Positions 36,701-43,123 of a DNA stretch of 47,887 nt are shown here, piece by piece. The stretch is from JAAYJK01 sp964501655 (GTDB lineage: Bacteria; Bacillota; Syntrophomonadia; Syntrophomonadales; Syntrophomonadaceae): contig CAZCTN010000026.1 in the NCBI GenBank assembly GCA_964501655.1, forward strand, positions 1 through 47,887, read 5' to 3'. Made by a program: the position numbers and the translations under genes. The notes below the pieces were generated by a model that was given only the letters and a program-made list of their open reading frames with translations, made no database searches and was not told the origin of the DNA. The stretch's first letter is position 1, and each line of letters begins with the position of its first letter.

Positions 36701-37327
36701 TTCCAGACATAAGTCTTCAACCAGGTTATGGGAAAGAGCATATATTCCGCTCAAAGCCTCGCCTATTCTTAATCCATAGAAGGATTCAAGCAGCGGTGCT
36801 GACAAAAAGCTGTGGATAATATTATCAAAATAATGCTGGCGAAAGGAGGTTAATACCAGGTCATATTTGGCCCCCAGGGGTTCCAGCATCCGGTTTATCC
36901 AACCGGCTTTAAGGCCGCGGTTTCTCTCCGTGCCCAGGTCTGCGGCAAAAATTAACATATCGGCGGTCAAGTGATCAGCTATCTCCAGCATAGCCCTGAT
37001 ACTGGCTCCCCTGCCGTTGCTGCCCGGCAGCATGAGGAATTCGTAATGGGGAAAACTGAACTCCATCATACGAATGGTTTCCAGAGCTTCGGCTCCCTCT
37101 GGATCACCCACGCATAGAATCAAAGGGTTCTTATAATTTTCTATATTGAATAGAGCTTCCTCGATAATTTTTAGAATGATGGGCAGGGTTTCTTTTTCAT
37201 TGTAGAAAGGAACCCCGATAATAAGATCAGCCTGGTAAGACCCCAATTCCTGCCAGGCTTTTTGCAGACTTTCACTGAACCAGCTGTCACTTTGACTTGG
37301 ATGTTCAGAATCAGCTTTGAATTCCAT
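33731..37327 (-). CDS. GT-A glycosyltransferase fused to GH130 mannoside phosphorylase
   Basis: A 1198-residue protein with three parts. Residues about 30-290: GT-A glycosyltransferase, with GVPFYNEKETL, an AADLGTERNRGLKAGW motif and YGIDPWMITRA, resembling glucosyl-3-phosphoglycerate/mannosylglycerate synthases. About 290-870: unassigned, helix-rich. About 875-1198: GH130, with NPILSP, the conserved GCEDPRAV Asp, KYVIYHRIEPSIW, MIYHGVD and LVYYGAAD. GH130 enzymes phosphorolyse beta-mannosides to mannose-1-phosphate. ATG 37327 has GAGGGG 7 bases upstream. Beside manC/manB this suggests a mannose-1-phosphate cycle. Substrate and direction are inferred. Confidence 0.88.
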   Translation of the reverse strand: MEFKADSEHPSQSDSWFSESLQKAWQELGSYQADLIIGVPFYNEKETLPIILKIIEEALFNIENYKNPLILCVGDPEGAEALETIRMMEFSFPHYEFLMLPGSNGRGASIRAMLEIADHLTADMLIFAADLGTERNRGLKAGWINRMLEPLGAKYDLVLTSFRQHYFDNIIHSFLSAPLLESFYGLRIGEALSGIYALSHNLVEDLCLEFKFWPEITRSYGIDPWMITRAITWNKDICEVALGAKLESFSLEKVNYVFKEIAGTLFECIRRDEDYWLKNLIISRAPDIYGATSEEKPDEIIFCPEEMVLFFKRNFNQYATIYESSVPQYVFQDIREMVLSPSKEFNLRSDIWAELVLSLMFEYCFARELNRDDILNTLTSAFNGRVASYVMQIRLLQEQLESVEGIYLSHILAMEAEALKSEQRQCFLSMRERFNDKWDKKVLEVTPPLTPSRYLEYVPGIPVVLPNTLTGKAAKIVYTEEVFNRLQKRYQEAFEGILYHSLKLPLDAGTDAVVNRVRDFMFQLEETMESLFPGDLYSEEGVKQVLQGLFAQLPHQKMYSVKDEIFKEMVVRFPPVNVMIPAGCHSTRDLIEQMDIRDAVSLANLIETRKYADRALLWILDNLRPEGLKELDIRFLVLDPKFDQIARLGNISNLNKITTRIVTRPFNKSMGGDFPRIRFCLFIARHITIAENYALLWKLFARERKNLGTKIRNSLIGRYETTAFSAHNIFENLHHRTLVNNFRRLAEKLEKEGRTDQAGIIRIMCDSYGLSQQLDDGTFVPLSAWSWASYNYKGGKGVPTPLSSHVEEKWFNQDLLEEIYQELGYNISGIESGVQQLIGEGRASENVLDALLGIRYKDVTVVAQEAIPYPPARPLRRYEGNPILSPIKEHPWESKYVLNAATLRFNDLVYILYRAYGDDQISRIGLAITDGYRVIKRLPHPIFAPANEKERRGCEDPRAVVIDDHIYMMYTAYDGVIAQIAAAAIKVTDFLEGRFVQWVRKGLAFKDVWNKDAILFPEKIRGKYVIYHRIEPSIWVSYLDKLEFPVPRERHSIIMGPRSGRMWDSLKIGAGTQPLKTRYGWLMIYHGVDRQLVYRLGVILVDLNNPELLIYRSPNPILQPEETYEIGSGTESWVPNVVFTCGAVGASDKDILEDNDKILVYYGAADTHIGVATATLADLIPEEYRKTGNQKFSVPLYY

Positions 37328-37352
37328 ATTCACACCCCTCCCTGTGATTATA

Positions 37353-37381
37353 ATTATACGTTGGGAGCAGGCATTATTCCA
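37353..37381 (-). promoter_or_regulatory. Possible promoter for the GT-GH130 gene
   Basis: On the minus strand TGGAAT (37381-37376) and a perfect TATAAT (37358-37353) are 17 bp apart, about 25 bp before the start codon. The -35 is weak, and readthrough from the upstream DUF4956 gene is also possible. Confidence 0.45.
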
Positions 37382-37465
37382 GTTAAAATGAGGGAGACAG
37401 CCTCACCTCACACAGCTAACATTTCTCCGGGGGCACGCCGATAAAACTGTCTGGGAACTCATTGA

Positions 37466-38158
37466 TCAGGACATGTATTCTCCATTATAACTGACCAGAA
37501 CCACGCTGTTTACCCCAATCAGATTACTGATTTCATTTACGAACCTGGCCGAAGCGTCCCTAAGTCTTATTTCCACGGTCAGCTCAATAGCACTTCCGCC
37601 GGTTATGGTCTTGGACTTAATCATATAGCTTTTAAAGTTGTGCTTGATATATTCCATAACCCGGTTTTCGCCTTCATCGCTGCTGCAGTTCAATACCAAT
37701 ATGTAAGGGTTGTCCAGGTTCTTATAGTTGACGAAGACCAGCAGGATAATACCAATAAAAAGGGAACCGAAAACAGCCAGGGGCAGAAGACCGGCTCCCA
37801 GAACTATACCGACTGTAATAGCCCAGAATACAAAACATATATCAATAGGCTCTTTTACCGCAGTGCGAAATCTTACGATGGATAGGGCTCCCACCATACC
37901 CAGAGAGAGTATTACGTTGGAACTTATAGCCATAATAATCAGAGTTGTGATCAGGGTCATGGCCATAAGGGAAACTCCAAAACTAAATGAATACATTACC
38001 CCTCGAAAGGTTTTCTTATAGATAAAATGGATAAAAAGTCCCAGGGCAAAAGCCAGAACCAGGGCAATCAGGGTATCCAGCATAGAAAAGGTTGTCATTT
38101 GATTCAAGAAATTAGATTTGAAAATATCATTGAAATTCAACTGGCTGGTAATGTCCAA
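37466..38158 (-). CDS. DUF4956 membrane protein
   Basis: A 230-residue protein with about four N-terminal helices and the DUF4956 hallmark LGMVGALSIVRFRTAVKEP, followed by a soluble ACT-like C-terminal half. DUF4956 genes are commonly next to VTC-domain genes, so it probably helps place or export the polymer. TTG 38158 follows AAGGAGG at good spacing, 20 bp after the VTC gene; these two form one operon on the minus strand. Confidence 0.88.
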   Translation of the reverse strand: MDITSQLNFNDIFKSNFLNQMTTFSMLDTLIALVLAFALGLFIHFIYKKTFRGVMYSFSFGVSLMAMTLITTLIIMAISSNVILSLGMVGALSIVRFRTAVKEPIDICFVFWAITVGIVLGAGLLPLAVFGSLFIGIILLVFVNYKNLDNPYILVLNCSSDEGENRVMEYIKHNFKSYMIKSKTITGGSAIELTVEIRLRDASARFVNEISNLIGVNSVVLVSYNGEYMS

Positions 38159-38178
38159 TTCTTTCGACCTCCTTAAAC

Positions 38179-38865
38179 CTAACCGTATATGCGGCAGGCG
38201 GCATATTTTGATATAGATGTACTGCGTCTCTCATTAGTCTGAATTATGTCCCGAATAAGAGCTGGAAGAAATTCATCGTATTTTACTTCCAGTATTATCT
38301 GCCCGCGTGAAGTAATGCTTAGAGATGGCAGTTCTGGATTGAAAAAATCACGGGATAACAGGCCGCTGCGCAGGTTGCTGTCGAAGGTAATCCTAACATT
38401 ACCGGCCGGGTAACAGTATGCTTCCCGAGTGTATTCCACAATGGTCCTGGGACGCAAGAGCTGATAACGCATTTTAGCATATAACTCTTGCAGCAGCGGA
38501 TGGTCAGATGCAAGCAAGCTGCGGATGTCGCCCCTGATTATCTGCTGGCATTGTTCCCGGGTCATTAATACAGAATCTTTGGAACAAAGGCTGTTCAGCT
38601 TGCTTTTCTTTTCCAGTCTTATATAGGAAGGGTCATGGTTGTACAGACGAATCCTGAATTTTTCACGCTGGTTGACCCCGTTGATTTTTTCCAGCAGGGC
38701 CTTGTTGTTCAGATTATCAAAATACAGGCTTCTGATCGTGTAACTACCGTCATTAACCGCAAAACGATCCGGATAGGCGATATGTTTTAAGCGGCTCCTT
38801 ATAGCTAGGTAATCGCTGGAATTGATATAGTGTTTGATCTCATGTCTGAATTTTTGGGATTTCAT
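38179..38865 (-). CDS. VTC-domain polyphosphate polymerase
   Basis: The VTC tunnel domain makes polyphosphate from ATP. The 228-residue protein has RHEIKHYI at the start, YDNLNN-like strands (SLYFDNLNNKAL), RIRLYN, the RLEKKSK motif, ILEVKYD, and the terminal SKYAACR motif; the basic residues that line the tunnel are present. No SPX domain is attached, as in bacterial versions. ATG 38865 follows GGAGGTGAC. Divergent from a two-component system, which may regulate it. Confidence 0.88.
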   Translation of the reverse strand: MKSQKFRHEIKHYINSSDYLAIRSRLKHIAYPDRFAVNDGSYTIRSLYFDNLNNKALLEKINGVNQREKFRIRLYNHDPSYIRLEKKSKLNSLCSKDSVLMTREQCQQIIRGDIRSLLASDHPLLQELYAKMRYQLLRPRTIVEYTREAYCYPAGNVRITFDSNLRSGLLSRDFFNPELPSLSITSRGQIILEVKYDEFLPALIRDIIQTNERRSTSISKYAACRIYG

Positions 38866-38922
38866 GGTGTCACCTCCAGAATAGTATTATTAAACTTTAC
38901 ACAAATAAAATAAAATATTTAC

Positions 38923-38939
38923 CTTAAATTAATCTTAAA
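38923..38939 (+). promoter_or_regulatory. Direct repeat in the divergent VTC/regulator region
   Basis: CTTAAA occurs at 38923-38928 and 38934-38939, exactly 11 bp apart, in the 146-bp AT-rich space between VTC and the response-regulator gene. OmpR/PhoB-type regulators bind direct repeats of about 11 bp. The site may be an operator for the adjacent regulator, which is inference. Confidence 0.4.
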
Positions 38940-39011
38940 GCTAAAGGGTATTTTAAGCTTTCTCTGTTAAAATGATATTGTGAAAACTGAATACCCGGAG
39001 GTGAAAGGAAA

Positions 39012-39683
39012 ATGAAGCTGCTGCTGGTGGAGGATGAACAACAGTTATCCGAGGCCTTGACCCAGCTGCTGAACCAGAATCATTACCTGGTGGATGCGGT
39101 GCTGGACGGAGAATCAGGTTTAGATTGCGCTCTGACCGGAATATATGATCTTATTGTACTGGATATAATGCTTCCCCGGGTGAGCGGGTTGGAAATATTA
39201 AAGGAACTGCGTGCCCAGAGGATAGCCGTGCCGGTAATTTTGCTGACTGCCAAAGGGGAAACCAGCGACAAAGTACAAGGACTGGACGGAGGGGCGGATG
39301 ATTACCTTGCCAAGCCTTTTGCTTCGGATGAATTGCTGGCTAGAATCAGAGCTCTGTTAAGGAGAAAAGGGGAGTTGATCACTGACAACACCTTGGCTTT
39401 TGCTGATTTTCGGCTCAATCTGGGTACCTATGAACTGGAAGGAAGGCAAGGACGGGTCAGGCTTACCTTGAAAGAATTTGAGATATTAAAGTATCTCATG
39501 GATCGGCCCCATCACGCCGTATCCAAAGACGACCTGATTCTGAAGGTATGGGGCTATGATTCGGAGGCAGAGTACAATAACCTGGAGGTCTATATTTCCT
39601 TCTTAAGAAAGAAACTATCCCACGTTGGCGCTCGGGCGGCGATTAGCACTTTAAGGGGTGTAGGCTACAAATTGGAGGAGTAA
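39012..39683 (+). CDS. OmpR/PhoB-type response regulator
   Basis: A 223-residue regulator with a receiver domain (DE at residues 8-9, phosphoacceptor Asp in LIVLDIMLP, Thr in LLTAK and Lys in AKPF) and a winged-helix output domain (LTLKEFEILKYLM, YISFLRKKL, TLRGVGYKL). ATG 39012 follows CGGAGGTGAAAGG. The histidine kinase starts 2 bp after the stop. It may control VTC and its own operon. Confidence 0.93.
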   Translation: MKLLLVEDEQQLSEALTQLLNQNHYLVDAVLDGESGLDCALTGIYDLIVLDIMLPRVSGLEILKELRAQRIAVPVILLTAKGETSDKVQGLDGGADDYLAKPFASDELLARIRALLRRKGELITDNTLAFADFRLNLGTYELEGRQGRVRLTLKEFEILKYLMDRPHHAVSKDDLILKVWGYDSEAEYNNLEVYISFLRKKLSHVGARAAISTLRGVGYKLEE

Positions 39684-39685
39684 CC

Positions 39686-40894
39686 TTGTTCGACCAGCTA
39701 AAACGTGAATTCGTTAAGATAAATATGACTCTGCTTACAGTGGTTTTTGTACTTATTTTCTCGGTTATTTATCTATTGACTGCTGTAAGCGGGGAACACC
39801 AAACGGAATTAGCCCTGGAGGGTGCAATGTATTCTCCTGCTCATCAGCGTCCCAATAAACCAGCCATGGCCAGCAGCATAACAGTGGAGCTGGATAGCCA
39901 GGGAAGGATAACAAGAATCAATACCGCCGTTGCTTTTGGGGAGGAAATTATAGAAGCCGCCGCCCTGGACGCCTATGCCCATGATAAGATGTCGGCTCAT
40001 ATTACTATAGGTGACAGCAACTATGCCTTTCTCAAGCAGACAGAGGACTTCGGAACTAAAATAGTCTTTATAGACCGCACACCACAGCAGAAAGCCCTTA
40101 ACAATCTGTTGATCATCTTCTTTGGAGTGGGAGGCTTAAGCCTGGGGGTACTATATCTGATCAGCCTTTATTTTGCCAACCGGGCTATTGCTCCGATCAG
40201 GGAGATGTTTGAGAAACAGAAGCAATTCATTGCCGATGCTTCTCATGAATTGAGAACCCCGCTGACAGTGATCAAGACCAACACCTCTCTGATTATGTCC
40301 AACCGGGATGAGAGGGTAGCCAGCCAGCTTAAATGGCTGGAGTACATTTCTTTCCAGGTCGACCGCATGTCTGAGCTGGTAAACGACATGCTTTCCCTGG
40401 CCAGGTATGATTATGTGGGCGAACCTAGTGTTACAGCCGATTTGGATCTGAGCAAAACCCTGGGCGGAAACCTGCTTTCCTTTGAGGCAGTGTTATATGA
40501 AAATAACGTGGAATTGGAGACTGAGATCCAGTCGGATGTCATCATGAGGGGGAACCTGGAGAGTATTAAGAGACTGATAAATATACTAATGGACAACGCA
40601 GTCAAGAATACCCCGGCAAGAGGGAAAATATCGGTTGCTCTAAGGGAGGATAAACATGGGATCGTACTTCTGGTCAACAATAGCGGAGCCGGTATTCAGG
40701 AGGAACATATTGAAAAGATATTTGAGCGTTTTTATCGGGTGGACGATTCCCGCTCCAGGGCCAGCGGCGGTTATGGTTTGGGATTAGCCATTGCCAAATC
40801 CATAGTTGAACAGCACCGGGGAAGAATTCTTGCTCAGAGTCGGACAGGAATAGACACCACCTTCATAGTGGAACTGCCCCATACTAATAAGTAA
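39686..40894 (+). CDS. Sensor histidine kinase
   Basis: A 402-residue kinase. TM1 is at about residues 13-35 and TM2 at about 135-160, with a short extracytoplasmic part between; HisKA has DASHELRTPLTVIKT, followed by N-box (LMDNAVKNT) and G-box (GYGLGLAIAKSIV). No HAMP is clear. TTG 39686 follows TTGGAGGAG. Pairs with the upstream regulator. The signal is unknown; next to a polyphosphate gene, phosphate is a reasonable guess. Confidence 0.92.
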   Translation: MFDQLKREFVKINMTLLTVVFVLIFSVIYLLTAVSGEHQTELALEGAMYSPAHQRPNKPAMASSITVELDSQGRITRINTAVAFGEEIIEAAALDAYAHDKMSAHITIGDSNYAFLKQTEDFGTKIVFIDRTPQQKALNNLLIIFFGVGGLSLGVLYLISLYFANRAIAPIREMFEKQKQFIADASHELRTPLTVIKTNTSLIMSNRDERVASQLKWLEYISFQVDRMSELVNDMLSLARYDYVGEPSVTADLDLSKTLGGNLLSFEAVLYENNVELETEIQSDVIMRGNLESIKRLINILMDNAVKNTPARGKISVALREDKHGIVLLVNNSGAGIQEEHIEKIFERFYRVDDSRSRASGGYGLGLAIAKSIVEQHRGRILAQSRTGIDTTFIVELPHTNK

Positions 40895-41005
40895 GTACGC
40901 AGTGTCCCCGGAAGTTGCCTATAGCATTTAAACCAAAAGCAATCAGCCTTAATCGTGCTGAGCATCATGCAGGAGCATTTTTTTGGAAAACCCTAAGGAA
41001 ATATC

Positions 41006-41064
41006 TTGACAATCATAAAAATAATAAGTAACATAAATTAACAACGATAATGATAATCGTTATC
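41006..41064 (+). promoter_or_regulatory. Promoter with near-consensus Fur box
   Basis: TTGACA (41006-41011) and TAACAT (41029-41034) are 17 bp apart. A 19-bp box, GATAATGATAATCGTTATC (41046-41064), lies just downstream and differs by one base from the classic Fur consensus. Fur with Fe2+ should repress this promoter. Confidence 0.8.
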
Positions 41065-41070
41065 ATAAAT

Positions 41071-41096
41071 GCCCCCCGAAGAGGGGCCTGTTTTTT
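41071..41096 (+). terminator. Hairpin with T-run after the Fur box
   Basis: GCCCC (41071-41075) and GGGGC (41083-41087) with CTG then TTTTTT. It lies 35-55 bp after the probable start of transcription, so it may be an attenuator, the end of a short RNA, or the terminator of the kinase gene. Confidence 0.6.
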
Positions 41097-41145
41097 AAAC
41101 ACAAAGTTAGGCAAAGCTAACAAAAGAACTAAGGGGGAAGTGCTG

Positions 41146-41229
41146 GTGGAGGGTTTAGTAATTGTTATTCTGGCTTTCTCACTTCTGCTTTTCATATTAT
41201 TCATACGCATACGCCGATTTTTGAAATAA
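41146..41229 (+). CDS. Fur-linked 27-aa membrane peptide
   Basis: GTG 41146 is 8 bases after AAGGGGG. The product starts VEGLVIVILAFSLLLFILF and ends IRIRRFLK, so it is a single transmembrane helix with a basic tail. It resembles the membrane part of FeoB-associated small proteins but has no Cys. It lies 50 bp after the hairpin and is the only coding sequence between the Fur box and the DUF2325 gene. Its short length makes the call tentative. Confidence 0.45.
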   Translation: MEGLVIVILAFSLLLFILFIRIRRFLK

Positions 41230-41322
41230 TTGGTTTCAGAGTGGGATGGATTATGTTGGTGAAATGAGGGTTAAGAATTGCTGTCATTAGGTTCAAAAAA
41301 AATAAGGAGTTGACAGTTAGAA

Positions 41323-42519
41323 ATGAAAACGGAGACTAATATTTACCAAGGGAAAAACGGGGGTATAAATGAAGCTCTTAAACGCAAAAAAATATGGGAA
41401 ACTGCGTCTAATTTGCATTGCTCAATATGTGGCACTTGCTTGAGCATGAAAGAGCAGAGAGACATGTTGAAAAAGCTTAAAGTTCATAAAAACGATTACC
41501 GGGATTATGAAATACACTCCATATTTTGCAATAGCCTCAGCAAGCGTAATAAATTATCGGAAATGGTTAATGAATATTTGGATCGAAAATACAGATGGGA
41601 TATTGACCAATATGGCAATATGTCTGACCGAGAGATCTTAACGGCTTGGGAAGGGAAATCCAAGGAGGGAGATGTCTGTGGATTTTTTTGGGTAGCGGTA
41701 GGCAAAGCGGATTTATCCCAGAGGGTTTTAAACCATATTGTTGGTGAGGTGCATATGATGTCCCATCTTAATGGGGGCACGTGCAGATGCGAACGGGTGA
41801 AAATAAAAAACATGCAAGAAGAAAAGAATAAATTAAGCAGACGATTGCGAGAAAATAAGGAACAAGAAAAACAATGGAAGGCGGACCTGGAAGCGGCTCA
41901 AGTCTGTATTGAAAGACTGGAAAAGCAGGTTGAACTGCTGCAATTGAGTAATACTAATAAATCGGAACCCGATGCTGACCGGCAAATCCTGGATAGGTTA
42001 AAGGAAGAGAATCATAAGCTTCAAAACAAAATACAGGAAATGGAAGCTGAAGGCGTGGATTACCGGCGGCAGTACCGACAAGGCGAGAAGGAAAAGGTCC
42101 GATTGGCCAGGGAGGTTTTCCAACAAAAAGAGACAATTATGCAGTTATGTCAAGAGATCAAAGCTCTGGCAGGATTCCAGGCTTGTTGTGTCAATAGAGC
42201 TTTACGGGAAGCGAAATCAAACAAAGGGCGACTGCTGATGGTGGGCGGCAATCACAGCTTAAATCCATATTATCGTGAAATAGTTGAATCAATGGGTTGG
42301 CAATACCGTTATCATGATGGATGCCTTCAGGGGGGGCAGCAAAGCCTGATAGAAAGATTGAAATGGTCCGATTTAATACTGTGTTCCCTGGATGTGAACA
42401 GCCATGGTGCCGTCAAATGCGTTAAAGAGTACGCAGGCAAACTTCAAAAGGATTACCGACTTCTGCCTAATAGCAGTTTGAGCGGCATTGCCCGAATGTT
42501 GACAGAACAGGCCGGTTAA
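41323..42519 (+). CDS. DUF2325 coiled-coil protein
   Basis: A 398-residue protein in three parts: an N-terminal Cys-rich segment (LHCSICGTCL and a later HSIFC), a long coiled coil (about 165-285), and a C-terminal DUF2325 domain (LLMVGGNHSLNPYYREIVESM...SDLILCSLDVNSHGAVK). DUF2325 proteins are of unknown function and several carry N-terminal coiled coils. ATG 41323 has AAGGAG well upstream. Possibly co-transcribed with the small genes and chelatase that follow. Confidence 0.8.
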   Translation: MKTETNIYQGKNGGINEALKRKKIWETASNLHCSICGTCLSMKEQRDMLKKLKVHKNDYRDYEIHSIFCNSLSKRNKLSEMVNEYLDRKYRWDIDQYGNMSDREILTAWEGKSKEGDVCGFFWVAVGKADLSQRVLNHIVGEVHMMSHLNGGTCRCERVKIKNMQEEKNKLSRRLRENKEQEKQWKADLEAAQVCIERLEKQVELLQLSNTNKSEPDADRQILDRLKEENHKLQNKIQEMEAEGVDYRRQYRQGEKEKVRLAREVFQQKETIMQLCQEIKALAGFQACCVNRALREAKSNKGRLLMVGGNHSLNPYYREIVESMGWQYRYHDGCLQGGQQSLIERLKWSDLILCSLDVNSHGAVKCVKEYAGKLQKDYRLLPNSSLSGIARMLTEQAG

Positions 42520-42549
42520 TGGGCAGCCAGGAGAAGGGAGCGGTAATAG

Positions 42550-42756
42550 TTGTTGGGATTAAAACGGGTAGAATATGTGTTTGACTATCTCATTGACCTG
42601 AATAGAAAGTGCTCGATTGAGAAAATGAGTCAGTGGGAAATAGAGCAGGTGTTAAAGGCACTGGGCTGGAGAGTTGACAAAGATTATGAACGAGGCCGTA
42701 ATAAGCTATTGAGCATGGTGAAGTATTTTAATTTGATGCAGGAGAAGAGCGGCTAG
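42550..42756 (+). CDS. Small hypothetical protein (68 aa)
   Basis: A 68-residue mostly helical protein, rich in charged residues, with no signal peptide. I do not recognise it. TTG 42550 has only GGGAGC upstream; TTG 42553 is equally possible. Lies 30 bp after the DUF2325 gene, so it is likely in its operon. Confidence 0.5.
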   Translation: MLGLKRVEYVFDYLIDLNRKCSIEKMSQWEIEQVLKALGWRVDKDYERGRNKLLSMVKYFNLMQEKSG

Positions 42757-42802
42757 GGAATCATAAGTGAGTTTAGGCCTAAATATAAGGGGAGGTGTAT
42801 AG

Positions 42803-42991
42803 GTGGCTATCATCGGCGTTAACTGCCTGATATGGGTCCTGAATGGAATGAAGGAAGAATACGCAGATATAAGCCGGCTGTCGGTAGAGGAGGTGGAGAA
42901 GATTTTTAACAGTTATGTGACGGCAGCCAGCACCAACAACAAATATGGGAAGGTAATGCGCATAACTGAAGCAGGGAATGGAGGGCGATAG
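42803..42991 (+). CDS. Small hypothetical protein (62 aa)
   Basis: A 62-residue protein with a hydrophobic N-terminal strand (IIGVNCLIWVL) and a polar tail. No family recognised. GTG 42803 follows GGGGAGGTG, a strong site. It lies 46 bp after the previous small gene and 132 bp before the chelatase gene. Confidence 0.55.
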   Translation: MAIIGVNCLIWVLNGMKEEYADISRLSVEEVEKIFNSYVTAASTNNKYGKVMRITEAGNGGR

Positions 42992-43123
42992 GCAAAAACT
43001 ATGGATAAAAAGTTAGTATACCCTAACATATTGCGGATGAAATGGGGATAGACAGTTTTGAATCGGCCCGGAAAGCACATAGGCTATTACAAGCCAAAGA
43101 AATGAGTGTACAGGAGGTTTGAC

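Noticed and set aside
43040..43121. 27-residue frame directly before the chelatase start
   Set aside because: No Shine-Dalgarno sequence; the adjacent upstream frame could join only by an indel. A leader peptide is possible but unsupported.
42992..43123. Cobalamin riboswitch before the chelatase gene
   Set aside because: None of the B12-box sequence or expected length is visible; only a Shine-Dalgarno site is clear.
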